The notes under the pieces were generated by a model that was not told the DNA's origin, searched no databases, and saw only the letters and a list, made by a program, of their open reading frames with translations. Positions 36,101-51,100 of a stretch of DNA of 60,000 bases are shown here, in pieces. The stretch lies in the NCBI RefSeq assembly GCF_963678635.1, contig NC_087071.1, forward strand, positions 28,369,325-28,429,324, written 5' to 3'. This DNA comes from Symsagittifera roscoffensis. Taxonomy: Eukaryota; Xenacoelomorpha; Acoela; Convolutidae. How positions within the stretch are numbered: the stretch's first letter is position 1; each line of letters opens with the position of its first letter. Position numbers and translations under genes: made by a program.

Positions 36101-39100
36101 AAGCTCATTTGATATACTATGTCCATTTGATGAACAAATGCAAAACTGTATCAAACTGAACACATTTTTGCTTACCCATTTCTGCAGTTGCATTTTTAAA
36201 TTTTATGCAAGAAGTCAGGCGACCAGTGTAATGCATTTAACCAATTATAGACTTTTAATTGAAAGAATGTTCATGGTTCACGCAAGTTTGCTCTGTCAAG
36301 AGGGTGTAGAAATTTCATACATGTTTTCACATTTCATGCACTTTCACGCAACGTGCTTTTTATGCATCACATTTAATTTTTTATGAAACCCAAACAGCCC
36401 AATCCAATTTTCACGTCATTTAAAAACCTTTTGAGATTCTGTTGAAATTTTATAACAAGATTAAGTCAAATTCTTTAAGCTAGAACCTAAAAAGAAACCA
36501 ATTGGTTTAAAATAAAAGTCGGGCCTTTCATATTATATAGCCCAAATTTGATCTTCATGGTATTCCAAAACTTACATTTCAGTATTTGAATACTGGACCT
36601 GATTGGTTAAACTAAATCAAAGATGACATAAATGACCTTTTTAATTGGGTTTTTGGACTATATAACAGGAAAAAAATCCGGGTCTCTTCTGTAATACCGC
36701 CCAAAATTACCAAATTGTTAACTAAACTTCTCTTTTTAAGGAAAATCTAGAATCCTTTTCCCTAGAATTAATATCAGCCAATCAGATTCGAGCGAGAATT
36801 ATGATAAGATTTTCCAAATATTAAAACGAGCTGTTTTGGGCCGTATTACAGAAAATACCCAAAAGCCGAGCTGTTTCGCAATAGAATCCGATCGAAAGAG
36901 CACAAGACAGATGAGGCAGACGATAGGTTATGGCTAAGATTGGGGTTATTTTGAGGGTTGTAAGTTGAACACAAACCGATCACGGTATACGCTAAAACAT
37001 CAACCAACACATTAGATTAATGTACCTCGCAACATTCTGACATTCAATTAACATGCATTGAATTTTGATTTTTGAAGTTACAGTAGCCCTAAAGTTACTC
37101 AGTTAGCACTTTACATCATTTACACAGAATCACACCAATGAAAAAAGCTCGATTTTGATTTTTTTGTAAGTACTCGAGAGAAAACTTGAAAATAGGACTA
37201 ATTGAGAAATTGCATTAACTCGTGATTGTTTTAATTAACTTTATCAAAGATATAATTATCCAATTATCAATTACTGAAATAAATGGACACCTGAATTTTC
37301 CACACATATTTTGCTCGTAACCTAAATCAAATACGTGAGCTGCAACAAACTTATGGTGACTACCTCACAATCACAAATACAAATGACGAAGCTCAAAATT
37401 ATAGAACAAAAGCCTCGCAATAAAACTAGCTGAAAACACTTAAGCTTAGCGTCGTTCATACTTTGCACTTATCCAGGTCATCTAAACACTAAAACACGGA
37501 GATTGGCAGATTAAAAATGATTTTAAAGTTACTAATCGTTGGTGAATCATTCAAGATGCAACAAAATTCACTACTGACCATAAAAATAAATCAAAAACTA
37601 TTTAACTATGACCCTGGTCATTCAGATAATGCCAATAATCACCCGTTTTTTTTTCAAATTACAATATGACGTGATACATGCAACAAAAAGCGATAATGCA
37701 ACAGGTTGGCAAATATACACATTCAAATTGGGGCTACTTTAGAGCTATCTGATTGCCTTGTTACACTTTGTGGGCTAGTCAGACCTATGTGACTACTCTA
37801 TTTCAAAAAAAGTTCGCAAAATTTGAAATTTATGATATGTTTTGAACTATAATCCTACTATCGAGATATACCATAAACTATTCCTCTTTAAAACTGAAAC
37901 TTACGTGCTACTGTAGTGCAATGTACAGCTTCTGACACACTCTCTCCGTTCTCATTCCTAGCCACCAGGTGGATATCATAAGAGGCTGCCTGCACTCTAA
38001 CTGGGATTACACACTCCTGGTCGAAGTCGCCAATTGAGATGTACTTGCACATCAGTTCGAACTTGGCGTTGTTTGTGTTGTGGTTATTGCTATTGCTGTC
38101 GCTAGCACCTGGAAACAATTAGGACAGGTTTAACCATTGTCATTCACAGCAATTTTGGAGGAATTTGTAGGCTTTTGACCAACACCAACAGATGGTTGGA
38201 AAAGTCTAAAATATTAGGAAAACTGAAAAAAGAACTTTTTGAACATTTTTAACTTCCAAACATCCAAGGAAAACATATCGCGTTAAAGCTATTTGAATTT
38301 CAAGAACTGATTATGATTGGCAGTTTTTTCTTTAACTTTTTCCCATTTGAAAAAAATGATGCACATTTTGAAACTAGAATTCATTCACATTCCTCTTGAC
38401 CTTTACACTTTTGCAGTTCGATATTGAAGTTTGCTTCAGTTTTAACCAAAGGAGATGAGCTTAATTTGAAAATCCAACAGACAGTTCGATAAAAGTCAGG
38501 AAGCAGAAACAAAATCTGACTGTTTCTTTGAAAAAAAAAACATCAACTTTTGAATTTCAAACCGAAAAATATGGCCTCAAGGCTCTTTGATAATCAAGAA
38601 CAATTTATGATGGAAACTTTTTGATAAAATTAACTCACTTTTAAAAAATTTGATCGGTAATTAAATTTTTTTCCGCTGGAAAATCTGCAATTAGTATCCA
38701 CTTTCGCAACGAAGTCGATTCCGTTTTTCGTGGCCTTTACTTTTTTGCTGTTCGTTAAAGTTTGCCTTCCTTTTAACAAAAAATGAACCGAACTGAAAGG
38801 AAATCAAAAATTAAACCGCAAAAAAATCAAACTTGAGCGTGAACAAATTTTTACTTTTTTGAAAACAAATAACCAAAATATATATCAAAAACACGAGTAT
38901 CCACTATGTTCATGCTATTAAAACATAATAATAGTAAAATCCCGAAAAATCAAATTTGAGCGTGAGCAACTTGAATAAAAAATTACAAAAACTAAACTAC
39001 CTATATAAGCTTCGTTAATTGACACTTGATAAACATAATCAATGAACGCAAGAAAACAAAAAATGACTTGCATTTTGAAAAAAATCATTTTATGAAATTC

Positions 39101-42100
39101 AAACCAAAAAATATGGCCTTAAGGCTCTTTGAAAATCAAGAACAATTTATGATGGACACTTTTTGATAAAATTAACTCACTTTGAAAAAAAAAATAGATC
39201 AGTAAGTAAATTTTTTATCCGCTGGAAAATCTGCAATTATTATCCACTTTCGAAACGAAGTCGATCCCGTTTTTCGTGGCCTTTTACTTTTTTTTGCTGC
39301 TCGATAGAGTTAGCCTTCTTTTTAATTAAAAAAATGAACTGAACTGAAAAGATATCAAAAAAAAAACCGCAAAAAAATCACATTTGAGCGTGAACAAATT
39401 TTCACTTTTTTGAAAAAAAATCACCAAAAACTATATAAAAAACAAGAGTATTCACTATATTCATGACATCAAAAATAAATCAAAAGTGAAACCCCGAAAA
39501 ATCAAATTTGAGCGTGAGCAACTTAAATAACAAATTAATAAACTACCTATATAATCGTCTGCACTTCGTTTATTGACACTTGACAAACATAGCCAACAAA
39601 CAGTTGGAAAAAATCAATGAACGCAAGGAAACAAAAAAATGACTTGCTTTTGAAAAAAAATCAACTTTCGAATATCAAGGTTGAAAATATAAGGCCTTAA
39701 AGCTCTTCTAAACTCAAGAAAAATTATGATTGAAACCTTTTTATTTAAAAAAAATAACTCAATTGGAGATAATTGGATTAATAGATAAAATTTTTATTCC
39801 GCTGGGAAATCTTGAGACTAATACAGACTTTGGAAATTAGAAGCTGATCACGACTCTTTTAGTGATAATTACACTTTTGATTTTCGATAGTAAACTTGGA
39901 CTTCTTTTTAACCAAAGAAATGAATTGAACTTAAAAAATAACCAAAAACCAAACCGCGAAAAAGTAATTCTGAGCCTGAACAAACTTTAAGACTTTTACT
40001 GAAAAAAAAACGAAAGAAAAAAATGACCACGACCTATATAGGAGTCTGAACTACATTCATCGACTTTTAGAAAGTTGCACCGTACTAACACACTCCGCTA
40101 GGCTCGTGTAAATATTTCGGACGAAATAAATCTATAATAACCTAAGAGTCATTGATAATCGCGTCTTTGGGCCATATAACAGGAAACAAAACCAAAAAAC
40201 AGCCTTTCCAACTGTTTGTTGGCTATTTTTCCTGTTATATAGCCCAAAAACGCTATTACAAAAAACTACGTTCATCCGGTCTTAAAAGATCCGGGATTAA
40301 TTGCCAATTCGTATATGCTGATTCTCATTCTATTACTGTAACCGTGATACGGTTCAACTATTTGTTACCTGCATATCTGTACTTGATGTAGTGCGTGGAT
40401 GCATACTGTCCGAAGTGTTTGAAGTTCCACGAGACTGTCAAGTTGAAAGCCGGCGACTGACAGTCCACTTCAGGCGGACGGGGTGTGTCTGGGGCTGAAA
40501 AAGAACCCGATATTTTTACTTAACATTCTGAGACAAAATAGAAAGGGTTTATCCAAAAATCAATTAACTTACCGTGATTTCGACTCTTCATTTAAAACAT
40601 TTTGGAAAGATCAAGCGTTTTTCTCTCAATGAGATATTTATTAATTGACAAGCCTGATCTTTCCAAAGCGAGTTACTTATTGCACCAAATAAAATTATAC
40701 GTTCATCAAACAGTTTCGAACTGCACTTATTTTGCTTGTATGCAATTTATGCGTTCGTTCTGGGTCTCGGAAACTCGCCCTCGAAATACTGTCCGCATTT
40801 GTCCGTAAAAACTTCAAGAAACACTCACGTAATTTCTCTGCATTCTGCAACGTGAACATCTTTGAGGTCTCATCACCAATGAAAAGCGTGTTCTTAGTCG
40901 CGACCACAAATTCAAATGTGTGACCTATCAACTTCAACATGTGCTCCCTATCCGACATAAAATATCCGGTTAAATCCAGTTGTGGTTCGAATGTGTTTTG
41001 GAAGTAGTTTGATTCGCTAATGGATTTGGGTTCCAGTCTTGTTTCGTATCTTTCGAACTCGCCGTTGACGCGGTTCGGGGGAAGCCAGAATGCGTGAACA
41101 CCTGTGAAAGAACAGGAAGTCCAAGTTATTAGCTATAAACGTCTCATCTATGGTTTTGCCCCATAGCGTACATATCGGAGTCGGAACTAGACTCTTTCAC
41201 TTTTTCAATTTTTATTAATCAACAATTATCAAAATTTCAGAGTTTCGCTGAAAATCTTGTACGGGACAAGACAATAAGAAAAAATTGAACTTTTTAGTTT
41301 TTGCTAAAAGAAACTACCTATATAAATATCTTCACTTCTTTGATTGACACTTAATAACAATTAGAAGAGCATCAACGTTGAATTTTATAGCATGTCGAAT
41401 TAAAACTGATCATCTTAAAGACCAAATCGTCCCTACCAAATTTTCCAAAATTCCAGAAAATATTAGTTCGCAATAGAACCATTCCTCTACTCACCTTTGG
41501 GTGACTGGTGAATCATTAGATCCACAGTTGAAATGGTGTCTGGCTTTGCTGCATAGGTTTTCTGTGTCCAAGGCGGACTCCCTTTTGAGAACTCACGATT
41601 CAGCACCGACAACACCACTTCGTAATCAGTGTACGGCAACAAACCTGCAACAAAGCCATATTTACAAAACTTCACACCTTTATTGTCAACCCTAGTTCCC
41701 GATAGCTAGAAATTTGCTCTGGCTGGCGTAAACAATTCATCCATGAATCTCTAAATGGTTCAATTGGTTAATCCAAAAATTATCAAACATTTAGTAGCAG
41801 TATAATTTAGTTAGTTCTCAATTATAAAACAGTATCTTTTCTCTTCGCTCCATTTTCTATCGAAGCCATTGTCTTTTTTGCAGCAGAAATGCTAACATCT
41901 AAGTTATATTTTTGCCGTAGCCGATCCATACCACATTGAGGAGGCGGATGACTCTGGAATCCCACCAACCGTGATCAAAGTGTGATTCGAACACGCGTGT
42001 TCAAGACATGTGCCTTACCTACTCGGCCACGACCACTCTATTCCGAGGTGCTGAAAAAGTAAACTTTTGAAACAAACCTGTGACAGTAAGTGTTTTAACT

Positions 42101-45100
42101 TCTCCACTGAATCCCATATCTCGATCCAACTTATCACTGATATGGTTCTTCGTCTCACTATCGAATATCTCAAGTTTATATCCAAGAAAGGGTCCATTTA
42201 TGTCTTCTTGTGCCATGGCCTTGAACTTCACTGATATCTGGCGCGGTTCTTTAGAGTCTTCGTCTTCGATTATTTCTGGGTAGAAGTTGGGTTCTAAAAG
42301 TACATACAATTCAAATTCGCTGGTCAGTTCCTAGTTCAACTTCATCAATTTCTTAACCTCAATTTCTCAACCTAACTCATTCAACTTCTTAACCTAAAGA
42401 ATTAGATTTAAAAAATCATAATAATAATAATAATCTTTATACTCAAAAAATTAATTTACTAAGATTATAATATTTATAATCTTTACTTTCTAGGGTAGAC
42501 TTTCAGTGGGTATTTATTTTGCCCTTCGTCTATCCTCTCCTTGGTCATTTTGGTTCATTATAATGTTAGCGATGTTGTGTAAAAACTTGATTTGGGAGAA
42601 ATAAATTCTTTCTTTCTTTCTTTCAATTTCATTACTATAAAGCGTTAGCTATGATTTAAAAAACATGATCAAGACTATGTACAGTTCGACCGACAATTAA
42701 TACTCTTAAGCCAAAAATGCGATATATCTATCGGAAACAACCAATATTCTTATCTAATATTGCAGAAACTCATATAAAAGTCAAGCATATCATAAACTGG
42801 ATCTTTAAAATTTTCAGCAAAACTAACTTTCAGCTAATATTTTAAATTTGAAGCAACTTTAGGCAAATCTTTAAAATTTTTAAAGATTCAAGTACAATTT
42901 TATAATACCTATCCTACGCCTTTCTCAAGATAGAACTGTTTGAAGAGCGAAGTCTAGCATTAATCTCTTAGAGACATGTCCGTTTTCAGACCTCTATGAA
43001 TACGAATTTTATTAGACTTTTTTTGAAAAATTTATCTGATTTCAGTCTCTGATTTTTTGACGCTCAATCATTTATTGTTTTGGAAAAACCATCTTTAATT
43101 AGAACTGAGTTTTATCATGATCATTCGTGTTTCAGCGTTTGTTTTAATATACCTGCAGCTGCATTGTATCCCGTAGTTCTAGCTCGTTTCTGCACCTCCC
43201 CTTGTTGATTGGCGAACCATGCTTCTGCTCTGTGCTGTGTATAAGGCGGCATGCCACTCCATCCAGTGGTCACTCCTCTGGACCTAAGACACATTTAATT
43301 AAAGTCACGAACAACATTCAAACTCTGTTCGAGGAGCGGATATTTATTGGCTAAGGTCCCCACCTCTGTCGTCAGTGCGGAACCTAATGACACTTTAACC
43401 TCATCACTAATTTCTGCACCTGAGATATCTCCCAAGAGACGGAAATATCAATTTAGAGTTACAGACCAGAGGAGCAAGTAAACAACGAGAAAGACGATAA
43501 TATTAGCATTAACGAAATTGATCCATAAAATCTTTTTTTTTTGCAATGAAAGATTGTTTTTATAGCCACATTATGAAGTTTTAATCTGTGACCGCTCACA
43601 CTAAATTACTCCCCAAACTCGCTCGATGCACCCATGAACTGTCCTCGTTGCCGTAGAGTAAACCAACTCTGACGAGCCTACAAAAATCGTTTTGATTCTA
43701 ACCAGAACCAAAACAGAGGTTCTCAGTTAAGAGGAGCAAAATCTACTCGTATCTTTGTCCTTACCTCTCGGATAAATGTACTTAAAAAAGCCAAATATAA
43801 ACTTTTTGGAAGTTTTCCTTTAAATTATTTAATACAAGGCGAAAATTTTCAAAACAGGCAAACTTTGCGCGTAAAGCCCATTGTAACGGCTTTAATCAAA
43901 TGTAGGCGTACGGTCACACAGCAGAAAAAAATACCAAAAGATTTCATTACCCTTGGCTAATCGTATCGTAAGGGTAATCATAATTTTCGTGATTTTAACT
44001 GAACTTGGCCATCTACTCACCTGGGGTCTACACAGTTCAAGTTGATCTTCTGTCCATTGTTGTTTCCAATGACTAGTTTGATACAGCACCCCACTGAGCT
44101 GTAGCTGTTGTACTGGTCTCGAGGAAACGGCTGAAATACACAATGACCAAATGAAACGAATATTAAAATAATCTTCAACACAGAGGGGAAGCAGAGCTTC
44201 GTACCACTTGCAACACAAAAATGAATGACTCTGATTCTTTGCAGATGAACCAACAAATCGAACAAAAAAAACATATATAAGTACCCCTTAAAACGCTTAC
44301 ACAAAAATTGTTTGCTCCTCAAAACTCTCAAAAAAGGCCTCTAATATGATATATTATAAGCTGAAACCTTTTCAGCAGAATAATGAGAAAAAAGAACAAA
44401 AAGGAGAACAAAAACTGATATTTTTTTAAGATCATTTATCCACGAGGGATAGGACCAACATACGAGCTGTACAGCTCATCACGGCGAACCGCTGTTGCGC
44501 CCCTGCTTAAGAACTACATGCAATTTTTTTTTGAAATCGGAATATACTGAAATCGGAATTGGTAAATTTGCCAACAACAAAAAATCGAATCGAACGGGCA
44601 TTTACAAGGCAGGAATGCTCAAGAACTATTTATTTTCAATTTTTTAAACGAGTTATTTTCGGGAAAAAATCTAGTTCCTTATTGCAATAACCTTGCTTAT
44701 CGCAAAGGTAAAGACCAAATGGTTTGAAACGGTTGGTTGCGACAATTTAAACATGAACCGCTTTGCTTAACCAATTTTAAGTATAAAACCGACCAAATTT
44801 AACCCATTTCAAATTTCCGCGGCCGAAATAAATCTCCCCTCAGAGACAAATTATCATTATCGAGTTACGCTCAAGAGTAGCGCGCAAAAAAGAGAAAGAC
44901 GATATTATTTCCAACACGAACCTTGATCCATGTAGCCTCATTTCAGAATGAAATGTTTTCATTTTCAATTACATCATTAAATTTCCACAGTTGACATCTT
45001 AACCTTAATTGATCTCTTATCTACACATCAATATTCATAAGTCGAGAAAAAGCAGTGTGAAACACACAGGCAAAGTTGAGCATAGCATTACACCGGCATG

Positions 45101-48100
45101 ACGCTCAAGAACTAGGAAAGAGAACTTCGAAAGATGTAACCGTTGAAGGAAGCACTAGATAAACGAAACATAGAAAAACACGTTAAATTTTGCTGAAGTT
45201 TTTTAAATAGGTCCTAATGGGATTGATTTTGAGCATTCGAAAATAGTAGACTTGAGTCAAATCGATCCCATATAACATTGAAAATTTGTAGAAAACAATA
45301 TAGCCGACAATCAAAAAGCTGAAAATAAACCTAAATGTAGCCGCACAACCTTAAGAAAAATTGCACGTACTGCCCACATAGAATCCACGAGTGCTATATG
45401 TAGTGAATGCATGGTGGTACGCAACTCGAAAATTAAACCGTCAGAGATTCAGTGGATAATCATAAATCTGAAAACTCCTTGGCAAAAAAATAAACATAGG
45501 GAACAGGCAGTTGAAATTGTAGAAGAACATGGAAACCAAAAAAAGTAATTGAAGCTCTTCGAATTTCAAACAATATGTATGTTTGGTTCATGCTCTTTTT
45601 AAACTATACCATTTTGGAAAAACTGGCTCAATAGGTTAATCTTTTACTCCGCTGGAAATTCAGAACATAGCCAACAGACATTTGGAGTACGTGAACGCAA
45701 AGAAACTTCCACTTTCGAGTTTCAAACAAAAAAAAATATGGGACATTAAAGCTCTTTGAATTTCAGGAACAATTTATAATGGGCACTTGTTTTTTAATAC
45801 ACCAACCTAATTTGCGAAAACTGGATTACTAGGAAAGTTTTTCTTCCGCTGGGAAATTTGATAAAATTCCACTTTCGAAACTGAACTCGAACACGTTTTT
45901 TTTACTCCATTTCAGCTTTCATAACTTGAGAGCGTATTTCACCTACCTTCTAGCAAATGAACTTGAATTAAACCCAAAAAGTGTACATATATCTAAGGAC
46001 ACTAACATGAGCATTTATAAGTATCAGTGCACTTCTTTTGTTATGCAAGTTTTACAAAAAAAACAAGTGACTTACCGCCCATGAGACGAATATCTTGCTC
46101 TTGTCCTCCTTGTCAGGTTGGATGATAAGACTCTCGATCATCTTTGTTGGCACTACAAGCACAATCAGTTTTTCTAATTATTAATTTGTGAAATGTTCGA
46201 TCTTCGACACCTTTATGTAGACAAAATAAAAATTGTCAAAAAATGCTGCGCATATGCCTACATATTATAAACTTAGCCAACAGAGTTGAAAATAGTCAAT
46301 GAAAAAAAACGGCTGTTTTCGAAATTCAAAAAATATACATTTGTGCTTAAGGCTTTTTGAATTTGAACAAAGCCAACAGAAAATTGAAAAAGAGTCAAGG
46401 AACGTAAGTAAACAAAAAAAAACTGACTTTTTTGTTCGAATTTTCGAATTTAAAAGCAAAAAATATTAGATCGAAAAACTATATGGTTATGTTGAACTTT
46501 GTTTCATGGAATGAACCAACTTTCTCAGCTCTTGAAGCCCTGCTATCTAACCAATGATGCTTTATGCCGAATCACCGAATGTTGCTTTATGCACCGAATC
46601 ACCTTTCATGTCTCATGGACCAAACAATCTATCTGAGCTCTCTCAACCGCTGAAACAGCCTACCTGCGTCGGCCGTGCGATGATAAGTCCACTGTGAGTA
46701 TTCACTGGGTCCATAGTTGTTCACTGTCTTCACTTTGAATGCGTAATTCACTCCAGGTCTGAACTCTTTATCAGGTGTTGTCAATTTCTTCAACTCTACT
46801 TTCATAAACGGTCCCGAACTTCCCTATGAACAAGAGCAAAATTAGTTTACAAACTAAAGGCAAGAAACCATTCAAAATAAAACACAAAATTTTTTACGAA
46901 TCCCCATATCTTGATTTTTCAAGACGCAACATAAGTGTTTCATAGCAAGTTTTCAACAATTTAAGCTGTTATTGATATTTTTTGTTCAAAGAAAGGTTTC
47001 CAACTCTCAACATCCTAGTAAATTAGTACCCTGGTTACGAGTTTGTGCCTTTGTATGTGCGGTAGATAGTACCATGTTTCAAGGTGCAAATATGTCGCCA
47101 TATTCATGAAATTTAAACTTTTCCTCGAAGTTTTCGAAATTCATACCACAAAAATTTCAATCATTGGTATCGAACTTGAAAGATTATCGCACTATTTCCA
47201 CCAAAACTTTTCTTTGAAGTAAGTGACATTTATTGACATTTTTTTTCCAACAAATATTAACCATATCAAAATTTGCAACCATTGGTATAAATACTAATTT
47301 TCAAATTATCTGGAATAATTCTGGAATGTGTGTTAAATCTAATCTCTGCAGTCTCTAATAATCCAGATGTTTTAGTACTTCACATGACCATTTCATCGCT
47401 ACTTCCATCTTGAATCTTAGCAGCTCATATTAATTAATTGATTAAGTCTAAATCTAAGGTGATGTGCGCATTTCATGTCAAATCGGATGTCATTTCTATC
47501 AATGGGCTCAAAAACTAAAGCATTTCAGAAACAAATGAATCATTTCAAGCTTATAACTAAAAATTTTACATTAATTTGAACCAATCATCGACAAACAATC
47601 TGATTCAATTTTGTTTCGATTTATCTACTTGTTTATTCAATTTCGTATCTATCGGGTTCAATTGATTTCTTATTTATTTCGGAGCGAGACAAGATGGTAT
47701 TTTCTTATAATTTAGTATAACTACTCCGTATTTTTACCAGCTCTGAATATAGCATAATACCAAAACATCACATTTGAGCCCTTTGATAGAATACATTTTA
47801 CATAGGAATCATTTACATAGAACAAAATCAGGAATAAGTCAAGAAATTTACGCTCGAACACATATTTTCGCCCTTATAGAAACTCGAGTTAAACGAAATA
47901 TGAATTCACAGATCCCATGATAGGTGATTTAAAATAACTCCATTTGAAAACCAGAGTTAGATAATCATGAGTGTTTTTTTTCTAGATCCCATTTAAAACC
48001 CAAGTCTTTTTCTTTTAAAGCTATCTCTGTAAAAAAAAACGTGATCAAAAGCCCCAAACTCATGAGCTGATATAGAAAATAGTGAATCTTATTTATAGCT

Positions 48101-51100
48101 TCGGGAGCAATTTTACTAAATTTTGGAGAGCGCGCGCCATAACACGGGATATTTTGCTCCAAAAACTGCCTAAAAACGCCTTTTTGGGGTTATTTTTTAC
48201 AAAAATTTGCCAGCCGCGCAGCGCTGAACATTTAGGAGTGCTCGGAAAATCATATTGATCAACCTATAAAAAGGTCGACAAAGTTTTCAAAAGTGTTTTG
48301 AAAATTCGCAGCCCCCCCCCCCCCCTTCGAGAAAATCTTAGATACGCTGCTACTAGTTGATAAATTAGACTTTTAAGAGCAAATGTGATCGTCTTCCGTA
48401 GGAGAGGTTAAGATAACAAAAATGACCAAGTTTTAGTTTCGGTTAAATTAACAATAAACGGTTTCAGCATCAATTCGTTGTTTTCACTGAGTACAACATT
48501 TACAACAGTTCAGTTTTTTCTCCGGAATTTTTTCCCAGTCCTTGACGGAGAACACAACATGGTTTAAAGCAATAAGGCAATAACTACAACCAATCAATTC
48601 ATGTTTAAGCAGCAATAATAGAACCGAAAGTTTGGCGGCTGGATGGTAAAAGGCACATCGAGGCTGTTCTTGAATACTTACTACGAATTGGCGAAAATTA
48701 GAATTGCTCTAAAATAATCAGCTGCTCGTTTACATTATTCAATTAAAACAATTCCAACAACTAGGAAATAGGCCCGACTTCTTTCTACGGATTTTCATAT
48801 TACAAAAAAAAACTTTAAAATGAGTCTAAGAAAGAAATAAATTTTAATTTTAGCTTATTGAGATGATTGGCTGCCTAAATGATTATTCCTAACATGTAAA
48901 AAGCTAAATAATTCTGAATAAATACAAATGAAAGAACTTTGATACTTTCTACGATAACTTATTCAAAGTATTCACCTAAATTATTTTCCCTTGTTATCTC
49001 ACCTTTTATAGTTAACATGTACATGGGGGCCAATGGAAAAAATATGCCCTCTATAAAATGTAGTTGAAACTTGAACGAGAACTATCTTTCTATCAACGGA
49101 TCTCTTACTTCTACCCTCCCCGTATGGAACCTAGTTGGCAATATTCACCCCCTATAAAGCTCTAATTCAACAATCGGTTATTCTATATAACAAATGTAGT
49201 TCCTGCAGATTACAGGAGTTATCAGTAGGCCTCAACAGACCTATCGAAGGATAGTATATTTGTGTTATGTGAACATGGTAACCAGTAACTAATTAACCCA
49301 TCTAGCAATAGGTGAGGAGGGTTAAAGAGATCCCTATCAATTTTCAAAATCCTAGGCCATATATTGTGAGCTTTAGTATATCGCGAAACAAAATCATACA
49401 AGCTATGATGTCACAATACCCAAAGGGTAAATTTGTAGCAGTGATTCCGATCGTATTAAACGAGCATTTCAAAAACAGGCTGAGAGAAAACCAAAACAAG
49501 TTTTTTCGGCATCCTTGATTTCCAGTTCTCTAACATTACATGACTGTATTCAAAAACTAACTTTTGGATCCGATAAACTTTTCTTTTTAATACCAAATCT
49601 GACTTCCTTAAAAAGATAAACCGAATGGTTAAGCACATCCTGATTTTACATAATAAGAATTTAACATTTTACCTTTTTTGCAATGTGGTTGGAGAATAAC
49701 TAAGTTCCGATTTCTTCTTTCGTTCAAAAAAGTCACAACAGGTAACGCAACGATCTTGTTGATAACATTTTTCGAGCAGCAATACAACCCCCCCCCCCCT
49801 CATATTTTCGAAACCTTTCGAAACCCTCCAAGGCAAATAAATTCTCATTCAGGAAATGAATGTCTAATTTTCAGGTTACAAACAAGCTGAAGTTTCCATT
49901 CATCTCAATCTGCAAATGAACCCACCCTTCTTTTTAAAATCGAGCAACTCCAATGATACGATAATATGTTCTACCATATCTTTAAAGATCATGCACGAAT
50001 GAAATACTCAGTATAATGTATGCCCAAATTATATGCGAAAATTAACAACAAATGGTAGCTATCGTTGACAAAGTTAAGAAGTTACCGTCAGGCCTCGTGA
50101 ATAGGAATCGGCAGACTAAAAAATCAGTTGAGTCATCTTGACTAATTAGAGTAGTTACCAGTGTTGGCAAAGTAAAGTTTTTTTTCCAAAAAAAAAAACG
50201 TTTTAAACCTTTTAAACAAATTTAAAACACCTCATCTTCTCAAAGCAATGTTATAGAACTCAATAACAGATAAAAACGGTAAAAACTGGAGTACGAAAAA
50301 ATTAATTCATGAAATATGATTAAATTCTTTCGTTAAGCACTCGTAGGCAGAAGGCTAGCTTCCCCGCTTTCTCCGGCGCTAGTATATTGCGCAAGTCTGA
50401 ATGCACAAAACCCATCGAACTGTGCAACGAAGGTTCAATGCTGATCACAGCTTTTAGAAGATGCCTGCAAAAGCTGTTCACTAACCAGTGATTTATATTT
50501 GGGACTAGTAATAAAAACATTGAAAAAAAAACTTGTATAAAAACATGTGTTTAAACACAGAGGCGAATCTGCGCTTCGCAAACACTTGCATGAACACGAC
50601 TAAAAAACAGCAAATCAAGTGAAACAATAAAAACTAGAAATAAGCCTAGAATTAGCAAAAACTCAGCTACGTGCCGGATTCGAATCTGCGACCTAGCAAA
50701 CTTGAGTCTCACGTACTAACTACTCAGCCACGGATGCTTAAAATCCCCTAAAACTCGCCACCAATAACGCAGTTACAAATGCTAATAAATGACCAATTCG
50801 ATGCAGCAAAATTAGCACCAACTACAAAAAGGAGCAATTTTGCATGTAACGAATTGGAAAGCATAAAACCAAATTACAGATAAATTATGCATTTAAAAAA
50901 TTGTGAGATACATTGAGTTGGAAAATTTTTGAAATCGAGCTTTTCATCAGTGTAGTGTGTTTGAAACAAATAACTTTTTTCGATTCATTTGATAAATTAA
51001 AAAAAAAACATCAGCTGTGTAAACTTATGAATAATCAAATGTCGAAGCACATATGATATTATACTGCTACCGCAGCCAAACGATTCAAAAATGCCACTAA

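Larger units (their letters stand above)
30702..37904. other. Gene C intron before the transmembrane exon (7.2 kb)
   Basis: This intron holds a 96-bp palindrome, three copies of the 540-bp family (32373, 34283, 34971), a SINE at 34637, poly-C and G4-like tracts, and inverted-repeat elements at 36520-36860. A 112-codon plus ORF at 36048-36386 shows no domain or codon bias I trust. Confidence 0.55.

Noticed and set aside
36048-36386. 112-codon plus-strand ORF in a gene C intron, preceded by an acceptor-like TTTGCAG
   Set aside because: No recognisable domain, no partner exon found, AT-driven composition. It could be real but I cannot support it.
41970-42036. Functional tRNA-Ser gene
   Set aside because: The long variable arm is missing, and the anticodon and T stems overlap by several bases.
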